Positions 41,644-48,446 of a stretch of DNA of 64,000 bases are shown one piece after another (the stretch's first letter is position 1; the number at the start of each line of letters is the position of its first letter). The translations under genes and the position numbers were made by a program. Location of the stretch: contig CP107220.1 of assembly GCA_025757685.1 (NCBI GenBank), positions 707,501 to 771,500 of the forward strand, read 5' to 3'. The notes below the pieces were generated by a model, which was not told where the DNA came from, ran no database searches, and saw only the letters and a program-made list of their open reading frames with translations. Origin of the DNA: Oscillospiraceae bacterium (GTDB lineage Bacteria > Bacillota > Clostridia > Oscillospirales > Acutalibacteraceae).

Positions 41644-42978
41644 TTAAGCCAAAGTATCCTTAGGCCAGGATTTTCTTAGTGCCACATAAGAAATGACAAA
41701 GTTTGCAAGCCAGCCTGCCGGTACAGCAAGCCAGACAAAGGCAATACCAAAACGCGGTGCACAAATCAATGCTACGGACAGGCGAATGGCAAGGTTAACC
41801 ATATTTGCAATTAAAAACGGGGGCATATTCCCAAGTCCGCGAAGAACACCGTCTGTTGCCATTTTGATACCCATAAATATGAAAAAGTAGCCGATCCAGC
41901 GCATATAATCGCCGGATACCTGATACGCGAAAGCCGTTCCGTCTTTGCCTAAGAAAAGCGAAGAAATTTGCGTATGCATAGTTTCAATAATGATAAATGC
42001 AAATACGGCAAAGCATACATCTAACAGCAAAGCGGCACGGTAACCTTTTTTAATACGGTCAATTTTGCCTGCGCCGAGATTTTGGGCAACAAAAGGGGAC
42101 ACAGCATTCCCGATAGATACAAATATCAGCGAAAAAACATTCTCCACTCTCATCGTTGCCGCATAGCCGGCCAGTGCTTGCGTACCGAATGGATTTACAA
42201 CCGCTTGCACAATCATCATACCGATAGACACGGTGGATTGTTGCAGAACAGATGGAACGGCGATTTTTAGCATGGAACGCAGTTCGCTTTTGTCAAACCA
42301 ATGAAAGGGACTTGCGTATTTTCGCATACGATAAAGAAATATCAAAAGAGATAGAACGGCAGAGATGCCCTGCGCAATGAGTGTGGCAAGAGCTGCGCCA
42401 AACACGCCCAATTTAAGACCGCCCACCATCCAAAGGTCCATGATGATGTTCAAAACCGACGAAAATATTAAAAGCCATAACGGAATTTTTGATTCGCCGA
42501 TGGATGTAAACATGGTAGACAGAATGTTATACATAAATAAAAACGGGAAGCCTGCAAAATAGATGCGCAAATACAGCACGGCTTCCTCCATGATATCCGC
42601 AGGTGTTTGCAGTGTGCGCATCATCCAGTGTGCACTGCAAACACCGAAAATACCAAGAAATATGCTTAACAGCAAAAAACTGATTAACGAAGTAGAAACG
42701 ATTGTTTTCATCTTGCCGTAATTTTGGGCTCCAAAATTACGGCTGACCAGTACACCTGCCCCTACGCCTGCACCGAGTGCTATGCAAATAAAAACATTTG
42801 TCAGCGCAGCACAAGCACCGACGGCCGCAAGTGCAGAGGAGCCGACAAATTGACCGACGATGATTGAATCAGCCATATTGTACACTTGTTGAAAGAAGCT
42901 GCCTAAAATCATAGGCATTGCAAAAACAGTTAACGCTTTTAGGGGTGGGTCTGTTATTAAATATTCGTCCTTTTTCAT
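41644..42978 (-). CDS. MATE family efflux transporter
   Basis: The 444-residue protein has twelve predicted membrane helices in two MATE repeats. PMILGSFFQQVYNMADSIIVGQFVG is the characteristic first-helix region, and IAVPSVLQQSTVSIGMMIVQ is its counterpart in the second half. It probably exports cationic drugs in exchange for Na+ or H+. I chose ATG 42978 (MKKDEYLITD) because AGGAGA stands ahead of it; a start 18 bases earlier is possible. Codon use is more AT-rich than that of the surrounding housekeeping genes, so it may have been acquired. Confidence 0.93.
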   Translation of the reverse strand: MKKDEYLITDPPLKALTVFAMPMILGSFFQQVYNMADSIIVGQFVGSSALAAVGACAALTNVFICIALGAGVGAGVLVSRNFGAQNYGKMKTIVSTSLISFLLLSIFLGIFGVCSAHWMMRTLQTPADIMEEAVLYLRIYFAGFPFLFMYNILSTMFTSIGESKIPLWLLIFSSVLNIIMDLWMVGGLKLGVFGAALATLIAQGISAVLSLLIFLYRMRKYASPFHWFDKSELRSMLKIAVPSVLQQSTVSIGMMIVQAVVNPFGTQALAGYAATMRVENVFSLIFVSIGNAVSPFVAQNLGAGKIDRIKKGYRAALLLDVCFAVFAFIIIETMHTQISSLFLGKDGTAFAYQVSGDYMRWIGYFFIFMGIKMATDGVLRGLGNMPPFLIANMVNLAIRLSVALICAPRFGIAFVWLAVPAGWLANFVISYVALRKSWPKDTLA

Positions 42979-42998
42979 TTTTATATTCTCCTGCAATT

Positions 42999-43052
42999 TA
43001 CTTGCTTTAGAACAGGGTAGAACAGGTGACTGTTTCTTGTCACAGAACAGAT
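42999..43052. repeat. REP-like palindrome upstream of the MATE gene
   Basis: AGAACAG occurs three times (43009, 43019, 43044), and GTGAC/GTCAC (43026-43030, 43039-43043) form a small hairpin between two of the copies. The wording resembles the abundant short palindromes of Firmicutes that are linked to REP-type transposases, but no transposase is present. Confidence 0.45.
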
Positions 43053-43068
43053 AAACACATTGTTTTTA

Positions 43069-43099
43069 AGAAAAAAAGACTTTGCATTTCTGCAAAGTC
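43069..43099 (-). terminator. Terminator of tRNA-Val (minus strand)
   Basis: GACTTTGCA (43078-43086) and TGCAAAGTC (43091-43099) form a 9-bp stem with a TTTC loop; on the minus strand a run of seven T follows. Confidence 0.9.
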
Positions 43100-43102
43100 A
43101 AA

Positions 43103-43179
43103 TGGTGAAGACGAGTGGACTTGAACCACCGACCCCTTGCATGTCAAGCAAGTACTCTAACCAACTGAGCTACGCCTTC
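43103..43179 (-). tRNA. tRNA-Val (anticodon GAC)
   Basis: On the minus strand the acceptor stem GAAGGCG/CGTCTTC (one G-T pair), D-arm, anticodon stem CTTGC/GCAAG around TTGACAT, T-arm GTTCAAGTC, discriminator A and an encoded CCA form a full cloverleaf. The anticodon is GAC, reading GUC and GUU valine codons. It has its own promoter and terminator. Confidence 0.93.
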
Positions 43180-43198
43180 ATTTCCTATCGGTGCAATT

Positions 43199-43227
43199 AT
43201 TATAACCGTTTTGCCCGTGTTTGTAAA
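43199..43227 (-). promoter_or_regulatory. Promoter of tRNA-Val (minus strand)
   Basis: On the minus strand TTTACA (43227-43222) and TATAAT (43204-43199) are separated by 17 bases, 20 bases before the tRNA. Confidence 0.8.
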
Positions 43228-43253
43228 GAGTCTTTTTGTCTTTTTATCTTATC

Positions 43254-43282
43254 TTGCAACGGTATGCGCCTTGTGTTATACT
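43254..43282 (+). promoter_or_regulatory. Promoter of the first PH-like membrane gene
   Basis: TTGCAA (43254-43259) and TATACT (43277-43282) are separated by 17 bases, about 50 bases before the start codon. Confidence 0.65.
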
Positions 43283-43333
43283 GAAATCAGTGAAGGCGGA
43301 TCTTGTCTGCATAGAAAAGCAGGAGAGAAGAAA

Positions 43334-43858
43334 ATGAAAAAATACAAATTCAAAGCTGTAAATCGGACTTTACAGTTTTTGTTGCCGTTTCTTTGTGCGG
43401 CAGATAATTTCGCCATTGTTTTTCTGCTGTGTCGATTAGGCCTGGGTATATTGGGCCGCATTGGCCTGGCGGATTTCCTGTTACAGGATCCTGTTTTAGA
43501 TTACATAACAAAAGCTGTTTTGATTTTGTCGGTTGTTTATTCGCTTTTGCCGCTGGTCATGCCCAAGGGATGCTTTTTGTACGACGACCAAGTGGTGCTT
43601 GCCCGCTATACCATTACTGCTTTGAACTGGAAGAACAAGATCGCTGTACCGTACTATATGATCGAGAACGCCTATGTGCAGTACAGCAGTATCTATTGGA
43701 CTAAGGATATGTTTTCTGAATTGGTGCCTTATGGCGACTTTAACTATAATGTGGTGCTGCAACTGCGCGATGGCAAGAAATACATTTTCTCAGTCCAAGA
43801 CGCAGAGGATTGCTGCGCGGAAATTATGGCAAAGGTGGAGCAGTATGCAAACAAGTGA
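43334..43858 (+). CDS. Two-helix membrane protein with a PH-like cytoplasmic domain (copy 1)
   Basis: The 174-residue protein has two N-terminal membrane helices (about 11-45 and 57-77, KAVLILSVVYSLLPLVM) and a soluble beta-rich domain (about 80-174). CFLYDDQVVLARYTITALNWKNKIAVPYYMIENAYV resembles the bacterial PH/YcxB-like fold. Its function is not recognised. ATG 43334 follows AGGAGAG; a longer in-frame start is upstream of the promoter's expected transcript and is rejected. The next gene has the same layout and is probably a diverged paralogue. Confidence 0.72.
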   Translation: MKKYKFKAVNRTLQFLLPFLCAADNFAIVFLLCRLGLGILGRIGLADFLLQDPVLDYITKAVLILSVVYSLLPLVMPKGCFLYDDQVVLARYTITALNWKNKIAVPYYMIENAYVQYSSIYWTKDMFSELVPYGDFNYNVVLQLRDGKKYIFSVQDAEDCCAEIMAKVEQYANK

Positions 43859-43862
43859 TAGA

Positions 43863-43884
43863 ACAGGGAACCGTCCCTTGTTTT
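43863..43884. repeat. Short palindrome between the PH-like paralogues
   Basis: AACAGGGA and TCCCTTGTT flank a GGAACCGTCCC core. This resembles the GGGACGGTTC-type palindromes scattered through Firmicute genomes. A decayed relative, GGGACAGTTCC, lies at about 44493-44503. Confidence 0.5.
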
Positions 43885-43903
43885 AATGGTCATTTGTGGG
43901 GGT

Positions 43904-44473
43904 ATGATGAGAAAAAAAGCTAAGTTCTTTCTCTTTTCAGAAGAATCAAAATGCAAAAAACTAATCAACAAGGGTATCGCCTTTATTTATATTGTATTGG
44001 GTATAAATGCGTACCTTCTTTTAACGCTAATTGTTTTACCGGCTTTGCGCATACCGGTAACAATGCCGGTAAAACTCGTTTTCGGTATCATTGTTGCCGT
44101 GGCTGTGATCGTTGCGACCTATCGCTATTATGAATTACCGAAAGGGGTTACGCTGTATAACGACTATATGCAGTTTGATGTTCACGGCGTTCCGGATTCT
44201 CGGCATAGAGAAAAATCAAATCCCAAGGTGCCGTATGCCTGTATTCAGAAAATTCAGATCTGCAAGGGTAAGCGACCGCCGAAATCTATATTCAATTCAA
44301 AAGACGATGGTTGGCTTGATATGGGCGGTTCCGGAGAGCGCTATATACGGATCACAGCAGAGATTTATGAGGAAGAAATATTCGTATTCTATGTGGACGA
44401 TCCAGAGGCGTTTGTAGAGGCTCTGCGAGATTATATGATCAACGCCGGTGCAGGCAAAATTTGGGGGCAATAA
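43904..44473 (+). CDS. Two-helix membrane protein with a PH-like domain (copy 2)
   Basis: The 189-residue protein has two membrane helices (about 24-45 and 55-75, VKLVFGIIVAVAVIVATY) and a beta-rich domain. GVTLYNDYMQFDVHG, VPYACIQKIQICKG and YIRITAEIYEEEIFVFYV parallel the FLYDDQVV, VPYYMIENAYV and YNVVLQLRDGKKYIFSV blocks of the previous protein. This supports a shared fold. Tandem ATGs at 43904 and 43907 follow GTGGGGG. Codon use is AT-leaning. No function is known. Confidence 0.72.
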   Translation: MMRKKAKFFLFSEESKCKKLINKGIAFIYIVLGINAYLLLTLIVLPALRIPVTMPVKLVFGIIVAVAVIVATYRYYELPKGVTLYNDYMQFDVHGVPDSRHREKSNPKVPYACIQKIQICKGKRPPKSIFNSKDDGWLDMGGSGERYIRITAEIYEEEIFVFYVDDPEAFVEALRDYMINAGAGKIWGQ

Positions 44474-44543
44474 GCAATCACACGCATAGACCATGGGACA
44501 GTTCCTTGTTTTGTAATGCTGTGTAGCATGACGAATATTAAAT

Positions 44544-44578
44544 ATACAGAGCAGATCATAGGATCTGCTCTGTTTTTA
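44544..44578 (+). terminator. Terminator after the second PH-like gene
   Basis: A perfect 12-bp stem (44546-44557 with 44562-44573, ATAG loop) is followed by TTTTT. Confidence 0.92.
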
Positions 44579-44600
44579 TGAAAAAAAGAGGGGAGTACAT

Positions 44601-44635
44601 AAAAAATGAGCCTTTCGCTTTCGCAAAAGGCTCAT
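44601..44635 (-). terminator. Terminator of tRNA-Leu (minus strand)
   Basis: ATGAGCCTTT (44606-44615) and AAAGGCTCAT (44626-44635) pair; on the minus strand the hairpin begins at the tRNA's CCA and ends in a run of six T. Confidence 0.88.
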
Positions 44636-44721
44636 GGTGCGGATGACGGGACTTGAACCCACATGAACTTGCATTCACTAGAACCTGAATCTAGCGCGTC
44701 TGCCAATTCCGCCACATCCGC
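44635..44721 (-). tRNA. tRNA-Leu (anticodon CAG)
   Basis: On the minus strand the acceptor stem GCGGATG/CATCCGC, a class II long variable arm, the anticodon stem CTAGA/TCTAG around TTCAGGT (anticodon CAG), T-arm GTTCAAGTC, discriminator A and an encoded CCA form a complete 87-base tRNA that reads CUG. Confidence 0.95.
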
Positions 44722-44808
44722 ATATTCAATTTGCTCTAAATTTTTACACGCCAAGAGCGGGCGAGGCAGAGCCGAAAGGCTTGATCTGCGGTGCTGTCCG
44801 AAACAGCA

Positions 44809-44837
44809 TTGACATAATACCACGAGGGGAGTAAAAT
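44809..44837 (+). promoter_or_regulatory. Promoter that fixes the start of the next membrane gene
   Basis: TTGACA (44809-44814) and TAAAAT (44832-44837) are separated by 17 bases. The -10 box overlaps an in-frame ATG at 44836, and transcription should begin near 44844. That ATG therefore cannot be used, and translation should start at 44872. Confidence 0.75.
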
Positions 44838-44871
44838 GTCAATAAGAAATTTTGATTTTTTTGAGGTTTTT

Positions 44872-45429
44872 ATGAAAAAAATTTGGATTTCGCTGATTTC
44901 CGCGTTATACTGTGGTTTTACATTAGGGTATATGCACTTTGCGGACCCGCGCACCAACGCCGGGGCGCTCTCCACCATCGGACTGGACCACCCGGTGCTG
45001 TTTGCCCTGTGGGGCGCGGGCACTTACGGGGTGCTTTACCTTTTGCTCTATACCATGTATAATAAGCAAAAGCGCAGAGGGCTGTGCCACGGTCTGGTGC
45101 TGCCTGCCGGTGCGGGTATGGCGCTGACGGTGTGCTGTCCCTTTGACTTTGAGCGGCACACCCTGTGGCTGCTGCACTGTATTGGATCGCTGGCTTTTTC
45201 CGTACTCAGTGGGGTGGCGATCTTTCTGTGTTTTTTGTTTTCATTCAAAAAAGGGCGATTTTGGCAGTGCGCCACGGTATTTTGGGCGGCACTGATGATC
45301 GGTGATCTGATTTTGCTGCTGATCTATAAAGAGACCGGCCTGATCGAGGCGATGCCTGTGCTCACCGGTGTGGTGCTGCTGAACATTGCGATTTATCAAA
45401 AAGAAAAGGTGACAGCTTATGCGGCTTGA
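44872..45429 (+). CDS. Polytopic membrane protein of unknown function
   Basis: The 185-residue protein has about six hydrophobic segments: IWISLISALYCGFTLGY, VLFALWGAGTYGVLYLLLY, HGLVLPAGAGMALTV, LWLLHCIGSLAFSVLSGVAIFLCFLFSF, ATVFWAALMIGDLILLLIY and VLTGVVLLNIAIY. I do not recognise a family. ATG 44872 follows GAGG by five bases. An ATG 36 bases upstream lies within the -10 box of the promoter and is rejected. Its last 11 bases overlap the decarboxylase gene, so the two are coupled. A transporter or accessory role for amine metabolism would be only a guess. Confidence 0.75.
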   Translation: MKKIWISLISALYCGFTLGYMHFADPRTNAGALSTIGLDHPVLFALWGAGTYGVLYLLLYTMYNKQKRRGLCHGLVLPAGAGMALTVCCPFDFERHTLWLLHCIGSLAFSVLSGVAIFLCFLFSFKKGRFWQCATVFWAALMIGDLILLLIYKETGLIEAMPVLTGVVLLNIAIYQKEKVTAYAA

Positions 45430-46735
45430 TCGAGCGCTGGCGCACTTAGAGCGCTATCCGTTCCATATGCCCGGACACAAGCGCAACCCGGATTTTGGTT
45501 TGCCGGGTGCGGAAATTGATATTACGGAAATAGACGGCTACGATGACCTGCACGCCCCCACCGGGGTGTTGGCCCGGCTGCAAGCGGATTTGGCATCGCT
45601 GTATGGTGCGGGGGCATCTTTTCTCTCTGTTAACGGTTCTACCTGCTGCATTTTGGCGACCATATCCGCCCTGTGCAAGCCGGGGGACGAAATTCTCATT
45701 GCCCGCAACTGCCACAAGGCGGTGTATAATGCCTGCTTTTTGAACCGACTGCAGGTGCACTATGTAGAGGCTGATTTTGACCCGACCACCGGTTTTTATA
45801 CCCGTGTGACCCAGGCGGCGCTGGATGAGGCATTGGCTGCCCATCCGGAGGTGGCAGCGGTGGTGGTGACCTCGCCTACATACGAGGGCTATATTTCTCG
45901 TCTGCACTGCTCGGTGCCGCTGGTGGTAGACGCTGCCCACGGTGCCCACCTTGGACTGGCCCCTTGGCTGCCCGGCCGTATGGAGGGAGACGCGGTGATC
46001 TGCTCTTATCACAAGACCCTGCCGGCGTTGACCCAAACCGCCGGTGTGCAGGTATATGACTCCTCTTTGGCGCCGAAGATCAAGCGGTATATGGATATGT
46101 ACGAGACCAGCTCGCCCAGCTATGTGCTGATGAACAGCGCGGCAAAAATGGCCGAGTTGGTGGCGGATCCGGCTGTATTTGAGACGCTGCAAGCGGGACT
46201 GCAAATGCTATATAAACTGCCTTTGCAACACCTGCGATTGATCCGAGCGGACGATCCTACCAAGATCAATATTTCCACCCTGCATTGCAATATAGACGGC
46301 AACGCCTTGGCACACCGGCTGCGGGCGCGTGGGATCGAGCCGGAGATGAGCGACCGTATCCATGTGATCTGTATGGCAACGGTGGGGGACACCGCCGCCG
46401 GATTTCATTTGTTGGCCCGTGCCCTGACGGAGATTGACCGTACCCTGTCGCCGGGCGACTGGCCGGTGGCGCCGCTGCCCTTGCCGCCCCGGCACCTGCA
46501 AAGCTGGCAGGTGCCCGCCGGGGAGCCGTTACCATACCAACAGGCAGTGGGGCGTATCGCCTGCGAGACGGTGTTTGCCTATCCGCCCGGGGTGCCGATG
46601 ATCGTGCCCGGTGAAGAGATCACTGCGGTGTTTTTACAAGCAATTCAGGCAGCGAAAAACAGTGGCACGGTGCTCCACGGAACTGCCGGCGGCGGGGCAG
46701 AGCGCATTTGCTGCTGCGTATTGACAAAGAACTGA
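45419..46735 (+). CDS. Orn/Lys/Arg decarboxylase family PLP enzyme
   Basis: The 438-residue PLP fold-type I protein has FHMPGHKRNP (about 15-24), DITEIDGYDDLHAPTG, LSVNGSTCCILA, VVDAAHGAHLG and the PLP lysine in SYHKTLPALTQ (about 199-209). This is the short form typical of Clostridia, lacking the N-terminal wing domain of the inducible enzymes. It probably decarboxylates arginine, lysine or ornithine to a polyamine; the substrate cannot be read from the sequence. A promoter for the SCIFF gene lies in its last codons. Confidence 0.9.
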   Translation: MRLDRALAHLERYPFHMPGHKRNPDFGLPGAEIDITEIDGYDDLHAPTGVLARLQADLASLYGAGASFLSVNGSTCCILATISALCKPGDEILIARNCHKAVYNACFLNRLQVHYVEADFDPTTGFYTRVTQAALDEALAAHPEVAAVVVTSPTYEGYISRLHCSVPLVVDAAHGAHLGLAPWLPGRMEGDAVICSYHKTLPALTQTAGVQVYDSSLAPKIKRYMDMYETSSPSYVLMNSAAKMAELVADPAVFETLQAGLQMLYKLPLQHLRLIRADDPTKINISTLHCNIDGNALAHRLRARGIEPEMSDRIHVICMATVGDTAAGFHLLARALTEIDRTLSPGDWPVAPLPLPPRHLQSWQVPAGEPLPYQQAVGRIACETVFAYPPGVPMIVPGEEITAVFLQAIQAAKNSGTVLHGTAGGGAERICCCVLTKN

Positions 46736-46749
46736 AAGTATTGTAAAAT
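46721..46749 (+). promoter_or_regulatory. Promoter of the SCIFF peptide operon
   Basis: TTGACA (46721-46726) and TAAAAT (46744-46749) are separated by 17 bases. The -35 box is inside the end of the decarboxylase gene. The leader is about 25 bases with a GAGGTG site. Confidence 0.85.
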
Positions 46750-46780
46750 AGAACCAACATATTGAAATGAGGTGCTTTTT

Positions 46781-46927
46781 ATGAAAAGAATTAAAACTTT
46801 AAGTTCCAGAAATCTTTGTGCTTCCGCTCAAAAGGGCGGCTGCGGCGAGTGCCAGACTTCTTGTCAGTCTGCCAGCAAGACCTCTTGCTCCGTTGCCAAC
46901 CAGAAGTGCGAGCAGCTGAAGAAATAA
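46781..46927 (+). CDS. scfA: Six-cysteine ranthipeptide precursor SCIFF (variant)
   Basis: The 48-residue peptide begins MKRIKTLSS and contains GGCGECQTSC, KTSC, VANQKCEQ, the SCIFF signature of Clostridia. In this family a radical-SAM maturase joins cysteines to other residues by thioethers. The six cysteines here are at 13, 21, 24, 28, 36 and 43. The usual pattern (from memory) is 21, 24, 28, 32, 36 and 43. Residue 32 is Ser and residue 37 is Ser, where the characterised thioether joins Cys32 and Thr37; Cys13 is extra. ATG follows GAGGTG by eight bases. A hairpin terminator separates it from its maturase. Confidence 0.93.
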   Translation: MKRIKTLSSRNLCASAQKGGCGECQTSCQSASKTSCSVANQKCEQLKK

Positions 46928-46941
46928 GAATTTTGCAATTA

Positions 46942-46978
46942 GGGCGGGATGGGCGATTGCCCGGGTCCCGCCTTTTTT
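46942..46978 (+). terminator. Terminator or attenuator between SCIFF and its maturase
   Basis: GGCGGGA (46943-46949) and TCCCGCC (46966-46972) enclose an inner GGGC/GCCC hairpin and are followed by TTTTTT. Partial read-through would give much peptide and little enzyme. Confidence 0.85.
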
Positions 46979-46992
46979 GTTTGGAGTAGACT

Positions 46993-48384
46993 ATGATACA
47001 CGCATACAAACTAAACGGATACAACATTATTCTGGATCAAAACAGTGGCTGCGTCCATTCTGTGGACCCGGTGGCCTACGATATGATCACTATGTACCAG
47101 GATCATGATAAAGAGGAGATCCGCCGTTTTATTTTAGAAAAATACAAGGATCAGCCGGATGTAACGAACGCGGATATTGATCTTTGTTTCAAAGACATTG
47201 AGGCGCTGATCGCCGACGGACGGCTGTTTGCCGAAGATACCTTTGAGGCGGTCGCCGACCAGTTCAAACGCCGCCAGGGGGTACTGAAGGCCATTTGCCT
47301 GCATGTTGCCCACGATTGCAACCTGGCTTGCAAATACTGCTTTGCCGGCACGGGAGAGTACGACGGCCAGCGTGAGATCATGTCCTATGAAGTGGGCAAG
47401 CAGGCGCTGGATTATCTCATTGCCAACAGTCCCGGCCGCCGGAATTTGGAAGTGGACTTCTTTGGCGGCGAGCCGCTGCTGAACTGGGAGGTGTGCAAGC
47501 GGCTGGTGGCCTATGGCCGGGAGCAGGAGAAGCTCCATAATAAGAACTTTCGCTTTACCCTTACCACCAATGGCTTGCTGATCAATGATGATGTGATCGA
47601 CTTTTCCAACCGGGAGATGGGCAATGTGGTGCTGTCTTTGGACGGGCGCAAGGTTACCCATGACCGGCTGCGGGTGGGCCGCAACGGCAAGGGCAGTTAT
47701 GATCTGATCTTGGATAAATTCAAGCGGTTTGCAGACTCCAGAGGGCAAAAGGACTACTATATGCGGGGCACCTATACCCACTTCAATACGGACTTTGCCG
47801 CTGATGTGCTGCACATGGCGGATCTGGGATTTAAAGAGCTGTCTATTGAGCCGGTGGTGTGCGATCCTAAGGAGGACTATGCCTTGCAGGAGAGCGACCT
47901 GCCTGTGCTTTTGGAGCAATACGAGATATTGGCCAAGGAAATGCTGCACCGTTATCGCAAGGGCGACGGCTTTACTTTTTATCACTATATGATCGACCTG
48001 GACGGCGGCCCTTGTATTGTCAAGCGGGTTAGCGGCTGCGGCGTGGGCACGGAGTATATGGCCGTGACCCCCACCGGCGATTTGTACCCCTGTCATCAGT
48101 TTGTTGGAGACACGGACTTCCTACTTGGCAATGTGTACGATGGCGTGACCCGACCCCAGGTGCTGGAGCAGTTTGAGCACTGCAACGTGTACAGCCACAA
48201 GGAATGCAAGGATTGCTTTGCAAAGCTGTATTGCAGCGGCGGGTGCGCAGCCAATGCGTACCATACCACCGGCAGTGTGAACGGTGTGTATGACTTTGGT
48301 TGCCAGCTGCACCGCAAGCGCATTGAGTGCGCCATTATGCTCAAGGTAGCTGAAGCCGAAGAGGGCTTAAAAGTTGAGTATTAA
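46993..48384 (+). CDS. scfB: Thioether-forming SCIFF maturase (radical SAM/SPASM)
   Basis: The 463-residue enzyme installs the thioether in SCIFF. An N-terminal peptide-recognition domain (about 1-95, MIHAYKLNGYNIILDQNSG) is followed by radical-SAM CNLACKYC (about 109-116), FFGGEPLLNW and a SPASM/twitch region. The latter includes CGVGTEYMAVTPTGDLYPC and CKDCFAKLYCSGGCAAN (about 347-420), which bind two auxiliary [4Fe-4S] clusters. All key cysteines are present, so the enzyme looks functional despite the altered substrate. The start follows TTGGAG. It lies directly behind scfA and its attenuator. Confidence 0.97.
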   Translation: MIHAYKLNGYNIILDQNSGCVHSVDPVAYDMITMYQDHDKEEIRRFILEKYKDQPDVTNADIDLCFKDIEALIADGRLFAEDTFEAVADQFKRRQGVLKAICLHVAHDCNLACKYCFAGTGEYDGQREIMSYEVGKQALDYLIANSPGRRNLEVDFFGGEPLLNWEVCKRLVAYGREQEKLHNKNFRFTLTTNGLLINDDVIDFSNREMGNVVLSLDGRKVTHDRLRVGRNGKGSYDLILDKFKRFADSRGQKDYYMRGTYTHFNTDFAADVLHMADLGFKELSIEPVVCDPKEDYALQESDLPVLLEQYEILAKEMLHRYRKGDGFTFYHYMIDLDGGPCIVKRVSGCGVGTEYMAVTPTGDLYPCHQFVGDTDFLLGNVYDGVTRPQVLEQFEHCNVYSHKECKDCFAKLYCSGGCAANAYHTTGSVNGVYDFGCQLHRKRIECAIMLKVAEAEEGLKVEY

Positions 48385-48401
48385 AAAATCAGCGCAAAAA
48401 G

Positions 48402-48436
48402 ATAACCGCCGGTCGTTATGACCGACGGTTTTTTAT
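48402..48436 (+). terminator. Terminator after the SCIFF maturase
   Basis: AACCGCCGGTC (48404-48414) pairs, with one C-A mismatch, with GACCGACGGTT (48420-48430), followed by T5. Confidence 0.88.
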
Positions 48437-48446
48437 GTGCTTTGTT

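Noticed and set aside
44836..44871. A longer start for the membrane protein before the decarboxylase.
   Set aside because: The ATG lies inside the -10 box of a good promoter, so it would not be in the mRNA.
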